Source: Hirundichthys speculiger
Lineage: Eukaryota > Chordata > Actinopteri > Beloniformes > Exocoetidae
Assembly: GCA_018398805.1 (NCBI GenBank)
Contig: JAGFBZ010000258.1
Coordinates: 3,460,501 to 3,524,500, forward strand
Direction: 5' to 3'
DNA: 64,000 nucleotides
Part shown: one piece after another, positions 50,325-62,010 of the stretch
How positions within the stretch are numbered: position 1 is the stretch's first letter
Layout of the letters: the number at the start of each line of letters is the position of its first letter
Made by a program: the position numbers and the translations under genes
Notes under the pieces: model-generated
What the model was told of the DNA's origin: nothing
Seen by the model: the letters and a program-made list of their open reading frames with translations, nothing else
Database searches by the model: none

Positions 50325-52510
50325 GTATTGATGCTCACAAAATTAATGTAGACTAGCATAGCCAACATAGGCTATTTAACAAAAACAGAATAGCTTTTAA
50401 CTACTTGGTTTGTTTTTTGGTTTTTGCACTTCCTGCTAGAGCGCCCCCTGAGGGCTGAAGAAAAATTCATAGAAAACCCCGCATCTCTGTATAAGCCTCA
50501 TGGTTTAAAGCGTGGGACAAAAGTAGCGGCTTATAGTCCGGAAAATACGGTAGGTACAGTGACCACAATTGCCGATTCTCACACTTTTATGTTCTGTCTC
50601 AGGTTAGTAAGGGGAAAAAAAAAAAAAAAAAAAAAGAAAATAGCTCTTCCCACCAATCAAAACACTAGAGCCAAATCTGCTTGTTTTCAGGAAGAGCTTC
50701 TCTGTTCTTCAGTAATTAAGGGCTGATGGAGTTGTGCTGCATGCAAACATACTCTAGAGGTACCAAATATTAAACTTACAGTAAATGACTGGAGATGAGC
50801 ATATAATGGGAACTTTGAAAACTTTTGTCAATGTGTGTGTTATGCGAGTACTCACTGTCCTACTGGATAAAACCGATGTTTAGTGGTGAAAAACATCTTG
50901 CCGAGCTCCTCTATAGTAGGTCCTGCTTTGTCCCTGAGCACCTCCTTGTTGAGGTGGGCTTTTAAAACCTGATCGTGGGTCTCTACTGTGTTTGTCAAGG
51001 GGTCTGGTCGTTCCATAGGCTGTGAAAATTTACCAAAATGATTAACTTCAATCCAATACAATAATACAGTTTCTAATTATACAATATTCTCTAGAAGTTC
51101 TGCAGGTATTCCCATCACTTGGCATCTAGTAAACATATGCATGTTTATAAATGCTATGACTCGAAGTATGATGCTTATTTTTTTTTTAAGTACCATGTGA
51201 TATCACCTTGTGAAAATCTTTCTTAACATTAAAACAAACATATAGTTTATTCCAAAAACATACATCTTTAGTAATAAATTGTCTACTTTAGGACAGTGGC
51301 ACTCCAAAAAACAAACAATATTTAGTAAAACTAACTGCTCATTAATTAGATCATCTGACATAGGCTCATTAAATAATAATAATAAAAAACAAAGATATTT
51401 ATAAACCTAGAGTGCAACTTTTTACCTGGGTGAGCTCATAAGGAACATCGACAGTGGGGTGGTAGCACACTATGGTTTTTCCATCTGAAGTCACACCAAT
51501 CTCCACTTGACTAAATCCAAGAGATTGTAAAATTAGTGTCCACAACAGAGTCCTGCCATTCTAACAATGTACTGGAGAAAGCACTGGATACTATTCAGAC
51601 TGAATATAATACTGCAGCAAGTCAAATCTACAAACATTTAAAGTGCTGCAATCTCACAAAGACTGTTTCACATTTTGTCATGTACATATATTTTCAAAAT
51701 AAACAGTCTAAACGCTACTTCTTGAGCACTTATGATACATGACTAGAAAAGGTGCTCTAACGCTCACAACACTGCATACATTCAGCACAATGATCAAATC
51801 AAAGCACAATCTGCAATTCATTATCTTATGATGTCACCCTAATTACTCAGTTTCTCTCTTGTGTTCTGTCATCCAGTAGAAAGCTGTTTAGAAAAAAAGC
51901 TTAACATTTTTGACAACAACAGACTCAGTAAAATGGATGTTAAGTGCTTCAGAATTCAGTTATTATCTCACCAGTTGGGAGCATCCACGCTGGACTTCTG
52001 TCGAACAGACACCAAACAAGCTGCAACAGAAAAGCACACGAGTTTCATACACATGCTCTATTATATATAGTTTCACAATTATAACTTTTAAAAGCACGAC
52101 AATACGATAAACATCAAGTGACATTTATGAAACGTTTCCTGGAGTTTAACGGGATAATACTAATAACAACAGCGTTACGTCACTGAGTAACAGGGTCTTC
52201 AACTTCTCAACTTCTCATATTAATGTATTCATTAATATACTCCTTTTTCCAATAAATGTGTACACTTTATCAGTAAACATTTTGACGATAAAAGCTAAAA
52301 ACATAATGAACATATGACCGTCAAGGTTAGCCTCCCGCGAGCGTTAACTACCATTTTAACAATTACAACCGATGGCACCAGCCATATTAACGTTACCTAT
52401 ATTTTATATAAAATACAGCCACAGAACTTACGTGTCACATATTGCAGTCCAGCACCACTGGAGAGTCTCGTTAACAAACCGCCCAGTTTGCAAAGATGAC
52501 CCGACGCCAT
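48008..52510 (-). CDS. mrpl42: Mitochondrial large ribosomal subunit protein mL42, 5 exons
   Basis: A nuclear-encoded structural protein of the mitochondrial ribosome large subunit (earlier also listed as MRPS32). CDS exons, in coding order, are 52510-52432, 52020-51972, 51510-51426, 51019-50856 and 48053-48008. All junctions are in phase and give about 140 residues (human 142). The N-terminus [18 protein letters not shown] is basic, hydroxylated and free of acidic residues, as expected for a mitochondrial targeting peptide. Conserved blocks are [52 protein letters not shown] and the C-terminal [14 protein letters not shown]. Exon 4 runs into a stop just past its GTGAGT donor, so the last exon is needed for the normal C-terminus. 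Intron 4 (48054-50855) is packed with transposon remnants. Pwp1's stop lies 1.1 kb upstream. Confidence 0.95.
48600..49110 (-). mobile_element. Non-LTR retrotransposon C-terminal fragment
   Basis: The minus-strand frame ending at 48633 reads [20 protein letters not shown] then GSVLRPL…[14 protein letters not shown], matching the C-terminal region after the RT domain in teleost LINE proteins (SSxxxxDxxKLxKLxKKAGS…MxxIMDNxxHPLH). The upstream part (to about 49100) keeps related text in another frame. The fragment lacks the RT core and lies in mrpl42 intron 4. Confidence 0.7.
50201..50275. repeat. Foldback (palindromic) MITE, copy 1
   Basis: The left arm TGGACAAACTGATAAATCCA then GGTGTGTCTGA is repeated inverted on the right, with about two mismatches over roughly 31 bases and a spacer of only about a dozen bases. 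The same palindrome occurs at 58579-58654. It lies inside the 49709-50550 element. Confidence 0.85.
50276..50323 (+). repeat. (AAT)16 microsatellite
   Basis: A perfect AAT run that begins exactly where foldback copy 1 ends. Confidence 0.95.
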
Positions 52511-52640
52511 GCTCGGTTATTTTGTAGGAAGCGCCCGTATTATAGCTCCGACTCTGTACTCCGACCGAGCACCATTGGTTCCGCTTCACATTCATCACTT
52601 CTATACCAGTCAGGAGCGAGTTTTTTTTTTTTTTTTTTAA
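52511..52640 (-). promoter_or_regulatory. mrpl42: mrpl42 promoter candidate with CCAAT box
   Basis: A CCAAT box on the minus strand (52574-52578) lies about 65 bases upstream of the mrpl42 ATG, in a CpG-containing stretch. There is no TATA box. Assignment rests on motif and position. Confidence 0.45.
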
Positions 52641-53637
52641 TCTTCTGTCCTGCCAGATTCAGTGTTTGTGAACAAGTTACGAGTAAATCATATATTAAGA
52701 CCAGCTGCGCCCTTATAAGTGTTTAATTGTAACACTGACATCCTGGCATGCACAGCCTGTTGGTCTTTATCTGACTTAAAGGGTTTGTAATTTTAAATGC
52801 AACATAGTTGTGGTTTCCTTTTTTTGTTATAAACCATGACACTGATTTTCTATTTTTTATAATTTTAGTGGAAAAAAAAGTTTTGATTCTTTTCTTGTAC
52901 TGAAACATTGAACTATACTCCACATATAATAAAAATGTGTCATCACCTTTGTAGAACTTACCCTGTTTCAAATTACTTTCTTTTGACTGACTTCAACAAA
53001 ACCATCACTACCTCACTTCTTATTGGAAAAATTACAGAAAGGACTGGGCAAACATGTAGGGGTTCTTAACCAACATAAAAAACAGAACCAACTTTTTTTA
53101 ATGGCATACTGGATGTTTTATTAAATATATAGGACACAAGTCTGTTTTTTATTATAGTGACCAGTTTTTTCTTTTTCCACCAGGAGTTACTGTATTTGAA
53201 AACATTTCAGAATACATATGTATGAAACATCAATATGTAATTCAGTTTATTGTATGTTTATTCTATGTGAAAATAATCTTAATATCATTTCCCATTTGTC
53301 ATGTACAGAGAAAAGCAAACTGGTATAGATCTCTAAGTAATATAAACAAGTTCAATATGCCAATACAAATATTAGAATCTCTGCCCCCACCTAAAAGCCA
53401 GACAATAATTTGGAAATATACGTATTTCTTTTCTTAACACATCTTTAAAGTTCACAAAGAAGTGATATTGTGTTGAGAGAAAAGATGGACTTCTCCGGCA
53501 GGTTTTCTCGTATGTTGGCTACATGGAATCAATTAGTCCTCTCATTAACCAGTCTTAAACAGTTAGGCACAGCGGGAATGCTCAATGAGTTTCCATGGTA
53601 ACCCAGTCTGTTTACAAGTTACTCTTGCCCCACGGCA
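52641..53637 (-). other. pwp1: pwp1 3' UTR and spacer to mrpl42
   Basis: No exon lies here. Candidate minus-strand AATAAA signals at 53257-53262, 53246-53251 and 53117-53122 would give a pwp1 3' UTR of about 380-520 bases and leave a short gap to the mrpl42 promoter. Confidence 0.45.
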
Positions 53638-56600
53638 TTACTGGGAGACTTCCATGTCTGCTGTGGCTGCTGACGTGGATGACTGGGATCCAGCATTTAC
53701 CACTAACCGCTCTCGACTGCCGAACACTTCAGCAACTAAAAGAAGAGATTCAAAATGACAGCAGAGCATGATTAAAAATGCAATATCAGACCTCATAAAT
53801 AAAGGTCAGACACTTTCATTATCTTAACACAGAGAAATCAATACACTTCCCAGCCTGTGATCAGCAAATGGGAATCGACCGGTTCATTTTTTTATATAAA
53901 AGAAAAAAAAGTTCAGCTTTAACTCTACCTGCTGCAACGTCACTTATATCCCAAACCCGCAAGCCATCTCTCTGTCCCCCAAAGGCATAGACGAAGGGAA
54001 GGTCAGGGCAACACGAAGCACAGAACAAGACACCCTGTTCACAGGTGGAAAAATGAGTTAACTTCATGACTTTAACATACCTCCAAAACAAACGTCTGAG
54101 TGATGGAAGGCTACATGCCGATGTAACTTCATACCATTTTCATATCTCGAGAGTGCACCAGGTTGGGTTTGTTCCCTAAAATGTCCCAAATTTTAACATG
54201 TTTATCAGCTGATGATGTAACGAGGCATCCTTTAATCTGGCTACTGAGGTCCAAACCTGTGGGAATTTCAAAGTAAAACATATGAAGCAAATTTATAATC
54301 TGGATGACCTGGATATAATAAACTGTATTTTCAAATAAGACAAAAATCTGAAAAACCCTCCTACCAACCTGACACTTCTTCATCGTGTGCTCGCAATGTG
54401 AATACAGGTTTATCTGAGCGTGCATCGAGACAGTAGACAAAGCCATCTTCTGTGCTGGCCTAAAAAACAGACAAAAAAAGCTGAGTTGGACACAAAGCAC
54501 GTGGAAGGAAAGGTAGAGGAACAGATCAACTGTTTGTTGCACAATGACAGTCCAACGACTGGATTCATAATTGCTGTTTACTATAAAGCAGCTTTGTGCA
54601 AAGGCTACTATTTACTTTGCTAAGGCTGACATGTCACATTAAAATCAGTAACATTCAATAAGAGAGAAATGAGAAGGTTTCTAATAACCTCTTAAGTCCT
54701 CAGCAAAGAGTCATTATTTTCCTCTGGAAGACATTATTACTGAACTGCATAAAATGTCACATATGTTGTCCAACATTTTGTCATCACTTCATGGCATCAC
54801 CATGAAACACATTTGCATCACGCCTGTCTGGAGGTTTTTTTAAGCACACTTTAAACAGTGGATAAAGGTCGACTTGATGCATTGCTGCTCAGCGCTGACG
54901 TATGTGACGCGTTATAATACTGGAAGCATTGCATGTCAGCAAACTTGTCTGAGGCTGGCACTGGCAAACGTCTTTATGTCACATGACAATGCAACCTCAC
55001 AGGAGTGAGGCGGCTGCAGTCGGGACAGTCAGGCACTGCAGCAGCTCTCCTCCAGCTGTAAAGGCCAAGAACCTTCTCTGTGATGAAAAATCACTTGGCC
55101 TCAGATACATTTTTATACTCAGATCTACAGATGCATTATCTTCGATCTCTAACTCTCTCTAATGGGATGTAATCATAGACTGTATGAAAAGAACTGGACA
55201 CAACCCCTGTGATGTCACCTGTAGGTTTTCTGATAAATCAGTTCGAAGCCTTTCTCTTTTTTTTTCTGGCCTCTGGAAGGTGACATATTGACAGATTATT
55301 CCAGTCCTGGTTAATCCATAAAGTGATCAATTTGGTAGAATGAATGAGCTCAGCAACTGGCTTCACCTCAGTCACCATAAGATAGCAATTTTAGTTAAGC
55401 CAGGATGCTATTTAGCATTAATTTACATTGATTCTGATCAATTATATCCTAATTTCTGATGTTGCTATTGAAACAACATTAGAAACTGTTACTGCTGATC
55501 CAATCAAGCTTCACCGGGACCCATGACTAGCCAGCATTTGGCTAATTGACTGCGGCCTCATCAGTCAAATCAAATCAATTCAAATCCAATCAAATATACT
55601 TTATTGATCCCCCAAGGGGGAAATTGAGGTTTGGGTCTGATAGGGGAGAGTAGTTTGTCTGGAAGATCTGATCCATTCGGGCTTATTTCTTGTTCCGGCA
55701 GCACATCAACACCGAACACTGCTGTTTTCACTTTAAACAGGAAGTTTAGTTACACCTCTATCCCTCATTCTTTTTCTCCTTTTAAATTAGCTTCTTTTTA
55801 CAAACTGTTATTTGTTAATTCAAAGCAAGTATACCTATTCTAGAAGATTCTCAAAACATAAAAAAAAGGTGTTTTAAAATCCACCTAGGTATTTTAAATA
55901 CATACCAGGAAGTTGCAGGGTGAAAAATGGTTCCAGACGAGACGCTCCACTTGGCCACTGAACCTCCATGTCCGATGGCTGCTGTCTGGACTACGGCAGT
56001 CATAGAGGACAGTGGTTCTGAGGGAAAAAAAGAAACATTTTAACCCAATGTTAATGTCAAGTTTTGTTACAGTCTGTTGTCTTGGATCTTACGTGACACG
56101 TACTTGTCGTATGATCCTGATATCAAAGTCTGTGCCTCAAACGGATGGAATGCCAATGTCTGCACCTAAAAGGCAAAGGATTCTTGTTTTACAGAGCGAA
56201 CATCTGTCCGTTCTGAGGTTATAATATTCAAAAAGTATTGTATTAAGATTTTTAATTCTCACTGAATACCTTATCAGTGTGGCCGGCGCAGAGTTGTAGC
56301 TGGTTTGCCTTGAGTCAGATCCCATAAGATGACTGTGTCATCTGCAGATCCACTGGCCAACACGTTCCTGAGTGACACAGAGTACATTAATGGTACCATT
56401 TAAACAAAAAAAAAAGGAAGGTATTCCTTTAATTTGGTGCACTGCTGTACTGAAACTGACCTGACCAGTTTGTTCCAGGATAAATCCAGAACTGCATCTG
56501 TGTGGCCCTCAACAGGTTCTGCTCCTGCACCCTGCCATACACAAAAACAGACAGTAATGTATTCAGGACATTTAACAGCAGGAAATAAAGAGCAAGACAA

Positions 56601-59600
56601 TAACATTTATTCATGTTTTGAAATCAATAACAAGTAATGGTCATCAAGTCGTTGCCAAATTAACTGCATAATCTTTACTGGACTGTGCAGTTTTGTACCT
56701 TCTTGCTTTTTTTTTTCTTCTTGGATGCCTTTTTGCTTCCGAGGGAGAAGACGGGCTCTAAACAGTCCACCACATCCAGGTCCCACACGTCTATCTGAGG
56801 AGTCATGTTGCCCACGGCAACATAGTTAGCTGCAACCAGGACACATGGAGGACATGAAATCAGACTGAGACCCAATTATAATGGTAATGCGTCTCTCTGC
56901 GTATCAGAGGTTCAACAGCGACTCCAGTCGTCCTTACCTGGACCTTCTTCAGGGTTTGGATCAAAGTTTAGCCACTCCACACACAGAGGATAAGCTGGCA
57001 GCAGAATATCATGATGGACATACATGGAGTCCTCCTCAGAGTTGTAAACTGTGAAGTAAGTAATCAATTACTGAATTGTTCATTTCTACATCAAAGATTA
57101 CTAATGTGTTTGCAAAAGGAAATAATAGTCGATATATTTTTAGTTAATTTCTTTCTTTTTTTTTTTTTTTTTACATTTTATGCATTTGGATTGGATTATA
57201 AGGTAGATAAGTTGTCTTCCCTTTTCAAAATAAAAAAAGCCACATGGGTAATACAATGACATGAAAAAACACTTTTACCACATGAAAAAAAGAAACTAAA
57301 AAAGACCCCAAGTACTTCACAGCATTTCACAGCATATATAGTTGATGCAGTATTTCTTGCACTAAAAGGTGTTCATTCATACTGGAATCATACAAAAACC
57401 AGACAAGACAGGCACAAGTGTGCATTCTTGTCATTATAAAATTAATAACCTTTCATGTAAACCTAAAATTTAACTGAAATGGTTCCATACTTCACCCTAA
57501 AGTGGACTGTATGAAATGTATATTTATACAGGCAAGCTGTATAAAACATTTTTGTTCCTAATACCCTCAAATGAACCCAGACCAGTATTCTGCTCAACTG
57601 AAATTATGCCACAGCAGCTCACCTGGCCAAAAGACAATTTCCAGGGAAATGCTTTAATAAAGGTTGTAAACTGAACTCAGTCCTCTTAAAGTGGACCACA
57701 AAGTGAACCAACAAAAAAAGTTGCCTTTACATTGTGGGCTCATTTGACAAAGGACAATTCTCTTTCTGGACTGTTGAAAGGAGCCACTAGTGTGAACAGT
57801 AGGAAGATTCTTCACATCCATATTGGACCAGAGAGAGAACTGGGTACTTCTTCAAAAGTCTTTTAGAGCTATACAAATATGTTTGTGTGGTTACACAAAA
57901 CTCTCTCTCTTTTCTCAAGACTACGTCACATATAAAACCATTCACCATAAATCTCTAAATTGCAGCAGTCCTTATCCGTTTTCCCTGCCATGATGAGGTT
58001 GTCGGTAGATTTGAGTTGGAAGTCTTCTCGTTCATACTGGTCCTAGAGGGAACAAAACCACACGCATTTTATTTTTCAGATTATACATTGACCTAAATAA
58101 ACTTGTCCACATGCCTTTTCTTTTTTTTATTGCAGTGGTGAACAAATTAATATACTTAAAGTGACACAAAGTAACATTTTCAATATTTTAGCTCAGTGGT
58201 TCCCTGTATAGGTGTGGATGTTAAGTCACTTTTACAACACTGTCCAAGTTTTATTCTTGTTCGGTCTCTTTTATTTTTGTCTACTGTAAGTCTGTAGGTC
58301 TGTGAGTTAGCTTCATCATTGTTGATGTGAGATGGTGCTGTACATTGATACAAAGTTACTGCAGGAAATGACCAGGATGGGAGTCCAACATTTGAATGGT
58401 TTTTATAGAGCAACAACAGAGTCTTTCATATCATGTCGTTTTATCAGCTGATTTGTTCATTCAAAAGGGAAATTATCTGGGGCCTGTCACCAGAAGTATC
58501 CCTTACATTTTTGGTGTACAGAAAAGCTGAAATCACAGCTACACTATTTTTTGAACTTCAACCAGCTCTTTGTTCTCTTGGACAAATTGATCAATCCAGG
58601 TGTGTCTGACCATTGCTGTGAGGTCAGACACACCTGGATTAATCAGTTTGTCAATTAATGGCACAAAGGAAACAAAGCAGCTGGCTGAAGTTCAGGAAGT
58701 AGGTCAGCTGTGCATAAAGCCACATTGACATAATGTGAACGTTCATTATAACCTAAATGAAAACACAAAATGGGTATATTGGAAGAGATTTGAATATTTT
58801 TTGTTCATTTCACATTGCTCTTATTTACATTTGATTTTCATTCCACACATTGTTTTTATTTCATATTGCTCTTCTTTCAGTTTTTCATCTCATTTCACGT
58901 GACTTTTCTTTACACTTTTAATGACTTGTTGTACTCATTTGTTGCAGACTTTGCATTCTTTATGACTGTTTTGGAAGGAGTGTATTTGTGGACTGGTCCA
59001 GAGTAGTTTATTTTACATGAGAGAGGAGCGCAAACCTATTCTCTGCAACAATCTTTTTTTCTTCGCGCGCTGTCATTCATCGGATGTAACACACTAACCT
59101 CGCAACATCTACCACCTACAGTACCTGTAGTGGGCTACTGCTGTGGCAGTTATCGCGAGGCAAGTGACAGATTTCAGATTGGGAATGTTTTTGTGTGTTT
59201 GTTTTTACTCTACGCAGTATTATTATTTTTTAATAATGCAGGTGAAAATACGGGAGATTTATGGGAAAATACTAATACGGGAGGACAGTGGGAGAGAAGA
59301 GTAAAATACGGGACTTTCCTGGCCAAAAAGGGATACTTGACAGGTACGGTTCCGACATATTGCACCCTGAATACAAGTGATTGAACTCAGGCAGAAGGTA
59401 CACATAATCATAATTGTTATAAACGTTCATTCACTCCTCCCTTACTTAAGCTCATTAATGAGCAAATGGAAGATGACCAGAAACACAAGACATCCTACAG
59501 GTACTGTTACTGCAGTTCAACTTATTCACTTGATGATGTTGTGTTCTAGTTGCATGCAGGGATGTATAAACGTATTTAGAGACAGTTTGAATTGATTTAT

Positions 59601-61015
59601 GGTCAATTTGCACATTTTTAATGTTAAGGCTCTTTGCACATTTCTAATTCCCGCTGGATGTGTTTCTTTTTATGGATCTTTTTAGTTGGTGCATTTCTTA
59701 TGGATCCTCTTTAGATTTAGTATCTGGTTTTCTGTGTGTATAACAATTTTTCTTCTGTTCAGGTAAGATTAATCTGCAAAAAAAACTGCACTATGACTTC
59801 CATTTTCTTTTGCCAGATGTAGGGGCGGGAGCCCACAAGAACATAATAAAACTTCCTCAATGACAGAATACTTTTCAAATGAAACAGTGAAATTGTTTAT
59901 AATCCCAAATTAAAGATATTTATAGCAGGTATTAGGTGGTACTTGCAAAAGAAAGTGCTCTAAATGTGTTCAACTGATTCTGGAGGATGACTCACTGTAT
60001 CTTTGATGGTGATGTAAGGATCTTCCTCATTGGAGCTGAACACTGTGAGCCCAGCCAGGCTGTCGCCAAGATTACTGGTCTCTGAATTGTAAGAACGACA
60101 AACACAATAGCAAAAGGTCAGTTTCTATAGCACTTTCTGGAAATTGAACTTACGATGCACATTGTAATAAAAAAGAAATAACTATTGCACACTAACACTC
60201 CATTCCTCACCTGCATCCTCTTCGTCATATTTATCCAGGCCGTACTCCGCTAGCTCATCGTCCTCTTCTTCTCCTTTGTTGTTTTCATCATTTGGAACTT
60301 CAGCAGCATCATCCATTTCATGACTGGGATTCTGGTCGGGAGGCAAACCCTCATCCTCCTCTTCTTCATCCTCAGCTGCCAGGTCCCTGAATTAAAAAGA
60401 TAAAATAACACCAAGGAAACTACAAACACATGAGATAAAACATTTTGATTGCGTGCAGGTGAAGGCGCAGGTAATAATGAATGTACACCTCACTGTTTGA
60501 GAATATTAACAAAATAGCAAAAACACTAAAACATGTTCAACAATTCCTTTTGCAACTTACCCCAACTCTTGTTTGGCCTCAGTAATGATGCGCTGCAGCT
60601 CCTCTTGATTCAATTCCACCTTAGAGGAATTTAATCATGGACAACAGTGAGTATCAGTAAAGTGAGACGATGTTTGACAGAAATTAACTTCTAAAGTCTT
60701 TTATTTTCAAGAAGCGTCCTTGAAATATTGGCACCAGCTGCATGGTAGACACATATGCGTATTAAAGCTGTAAGTAGAGTAATTACACGGTGTGTCACAT
60801 ATTAATGAACAGTTTCTATGCTGACAAGACTGATGATTATGATTAACTCCAAAGGAAACGATAAAAGTATCTCTAATCAGTTTGAAACTGACATGTTGAC
60901 AGATTAGCCGTTGGGCGGCTAACGTCAGCTAGCTGTTTACGTTACTCACTTTGTCGGGATTTTGCTTGGCAACGCCACGTCTCACCCACCCGACACATGT
61001 GATCTGGGAGCTCAT
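53638..61015 (-). CDS. pwp1: Periodic tryptophan protein 1 homologue (PWP1), 15 exons, with a frameshift in exon 9
   Basis: A WD40-repeat nucleolar/chromatin protein tied to rRNA transcription and ribosome biogenesis (family knowledge). CDS exons, in coding order, are 61015-60950, 60619-60561, 60386-60211, 60081-59996, 58042-57946, 57048-56938, 56829-56699, 56531-56461, 56367-56270, 56165-56104, 56017-55906, 54459-54369, 54256-54135, 54034-53929 and 53735-53638. Without the frameshift the protein would have about 494 residues (human 501). It starts [17 protein letters not shown], then has an acidic region (about residues 43-100), a Lys-rich patch at about 230-242, and WD40 blades seen as [25 protein letters not shown] and LRVWDIS. 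Exon 9 is 98 nt where phase requires 97: an extra G (plus strand, 56288) shifts the frame after GKPATTL and meets a TGA at 56274-56276, leaving about 296 residues. All other exons and splice sites look intact. Confidence 0.93.
55170..55460. repeat. Repeat-like sequence in pwp1 intron 11
   Basis: ATAGACTGTATGAAAAGAACTGGACA followed by CCCCTGTGATGTCACCTGTA resembles a common teleost dispersed repeat. No ends or coding potential were identified. Confidence 0.3.
55593..55625 (+). repeat. Retroelement 3'-tail-like motif
   Basis: TACTTTATTGATCCCCCAAG followed by GGGGAAATTG is a motif found at the 3' end of many teleost interspersed repeats. Confidence 0.45.
58579..58654. repeat. Foldback (palindromic) MITE, copy 2
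   Basis: The left arm TTGGACAAATTGATCAATCC then AGGTGTGTCTGACC is followed after a 9-14-base loop by its near-perfect inverse ending in TTTGTCAA. It is the same family as 50201-50275 and lies in pwp1 intron 4. Confidence 0.85.
58980..59350. repeat. Transposon-like block with AATACGGGA motifs
   Basis: AATACGGGA occurs three times at 59247, 59274 and 59305, followed by GGCCAAAAAGGGATACTTGA. Such clustered subterminal motifs are seen near the ends of DNA transposons, and the text resembles a known type of teleost repeat. No partner end was found in this intron. Confidence 0.4.
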
Positions 61016-61269
61016 TCTGGAGAACCCGGGTGGTTTATGGATAAGGAATAGTAATATGTCCAAACGTGATTTTTCTACCCCCCCTTTTTTTGGTCAAACT
61101 ACTGCTCCTCAGATTTCACGTGTACGCTTGAGGTCCTGAGCCGCGTGTGGATGTTGTATATGGGGTAATCTAAACCTTGCCTGATCAAAATTCCATACTA
61201 CTATAAAGAACCAATTTCACTCATTGACTCCAAGTTAACATTAAAAAGTAAAGGACACGTACACCTTTT
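61016..61269 (-). promoter_or_regulatory. pwp1: pwp1 upstream region
   Basis: This is the region directly upstream of the pwp1 ATG and before the repeat block. No TATA or CCAAT box stands out. The promoter is expected here by position only. Confidence 0.3.
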
Positions 61270-62010
61270 ATAAAAGTTGACACTGTGTACAAAAGCTGCT
61301 TTTCAACATGTTTTTACGGCTCTGTTCACAGAAGCCAGTTAAAGGGGGCGGAGTCACACACTTGACCCAATCCACCCCCTTTTCCATGGGGTGTGCCATT
61401 TTTAAAATGGGTTTAACAGCTTTGCACTGCTCACTTAAAGGTGGGGTGGGTGTTGTTTTTTTGCAACACTTTTTACAATATTGCCTGAAAACCTTTTCAC
61501 ATTTCCATTGCACCCACTGAAATAAAATGTTTGCAAAAAAAACTAAACATTTTGGTCCAGTCTAGAAGGTATAATCAGAGAAAAACTCTGACCAATCAAA
61601 AAAGTGATCATCACTATTTTGATTGGCTGCCTAATACGTCCATCAAATATCACCCCTCATTCCCTCCCTCCCTATGGTTCATGTAGTCGTGAATCATGTG
61701 AAGGCGTGGTTTCGAGGGGTGAGCTGAAGAGGAGGAGGCGGAGCCTTTGGGAGGAGGGAGGGAGTGTATATTTTCAAAATCTCACTTGAGTTGGATTGCT
61801 GGAACCGTTTTTCAAACAACACCTACTCCACCTTTAAGTGGTACAACAAATGTAGCATACTGTGAAGTTTGGTGGAGATAATAATGGAGAGGTTGGATAT
61901 TTCTACTGTCATCTGGCTCTGTGATGTCACAAAACCATGCAAACCTGAACAGTTTGCTAAAGGACAGATTTTCAGACTCAGATAACCCCAAACTGTGTTC
62001 AGTTTTCAAT
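61270..62010 (-). repeat. Dispersed repeat family, copy C, split by a MITE
   Basis: On the minus strand it carries the family core TTTTGTGACATCACAGAGCC (around 61915-61935) and, beyond the insertion, GTGCAAAGCTGT and ATGGCACACCCC. The same two blocks occur in copy B in the same order. A 395-bp element (61439-61833) interrupts it. Confidence 0.6.
61439..61833. mobile_element. TTAA-flanked MITE inserted in copy C
   Basis: Ends AGGTGGGGTGGGTGTTGTTT (left) and, read inverted, AGGTGGAGTAGGTGTTGTTT (right) match at 18 of 20 positions. TTAA lies directly outside both (61435-61438 and 61834-61837), the target duplication used by piggyBac and Kolobok elements. The 395-bp interior has no transposase frame. 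Confidence 0.8.

Larger units (their letters stand above)
49709..50550. mobile_element. TA-flanked DNA element with CCGTATTTTCCGGACTATAA ends
   Basis: The left end CCATATTTTCTGGACTATAA and the right end, read inverted as CCGTATTTTCCGGACTATAA, match at 18 of 20 positions. TA lies just outside both ends (49707-49708 and 50551-50552). Inside each end is a CGC/GCCGC-type 'ATAAGCC' stretch. The element is 842 bp with no transposase and contains a foldback repeat (50201-50275) and an AAT microsatellite. The superfamily is not assigned. Confidence 0.75.

Noticed and set aside
50852..50856. Stop codon at the end of mrpl42 exon 4 as the true C-terminus
   Set aside because: A GTGAGT donor precedes it, and the next exon restores the family ending [14 protein letters not shown] in phase.
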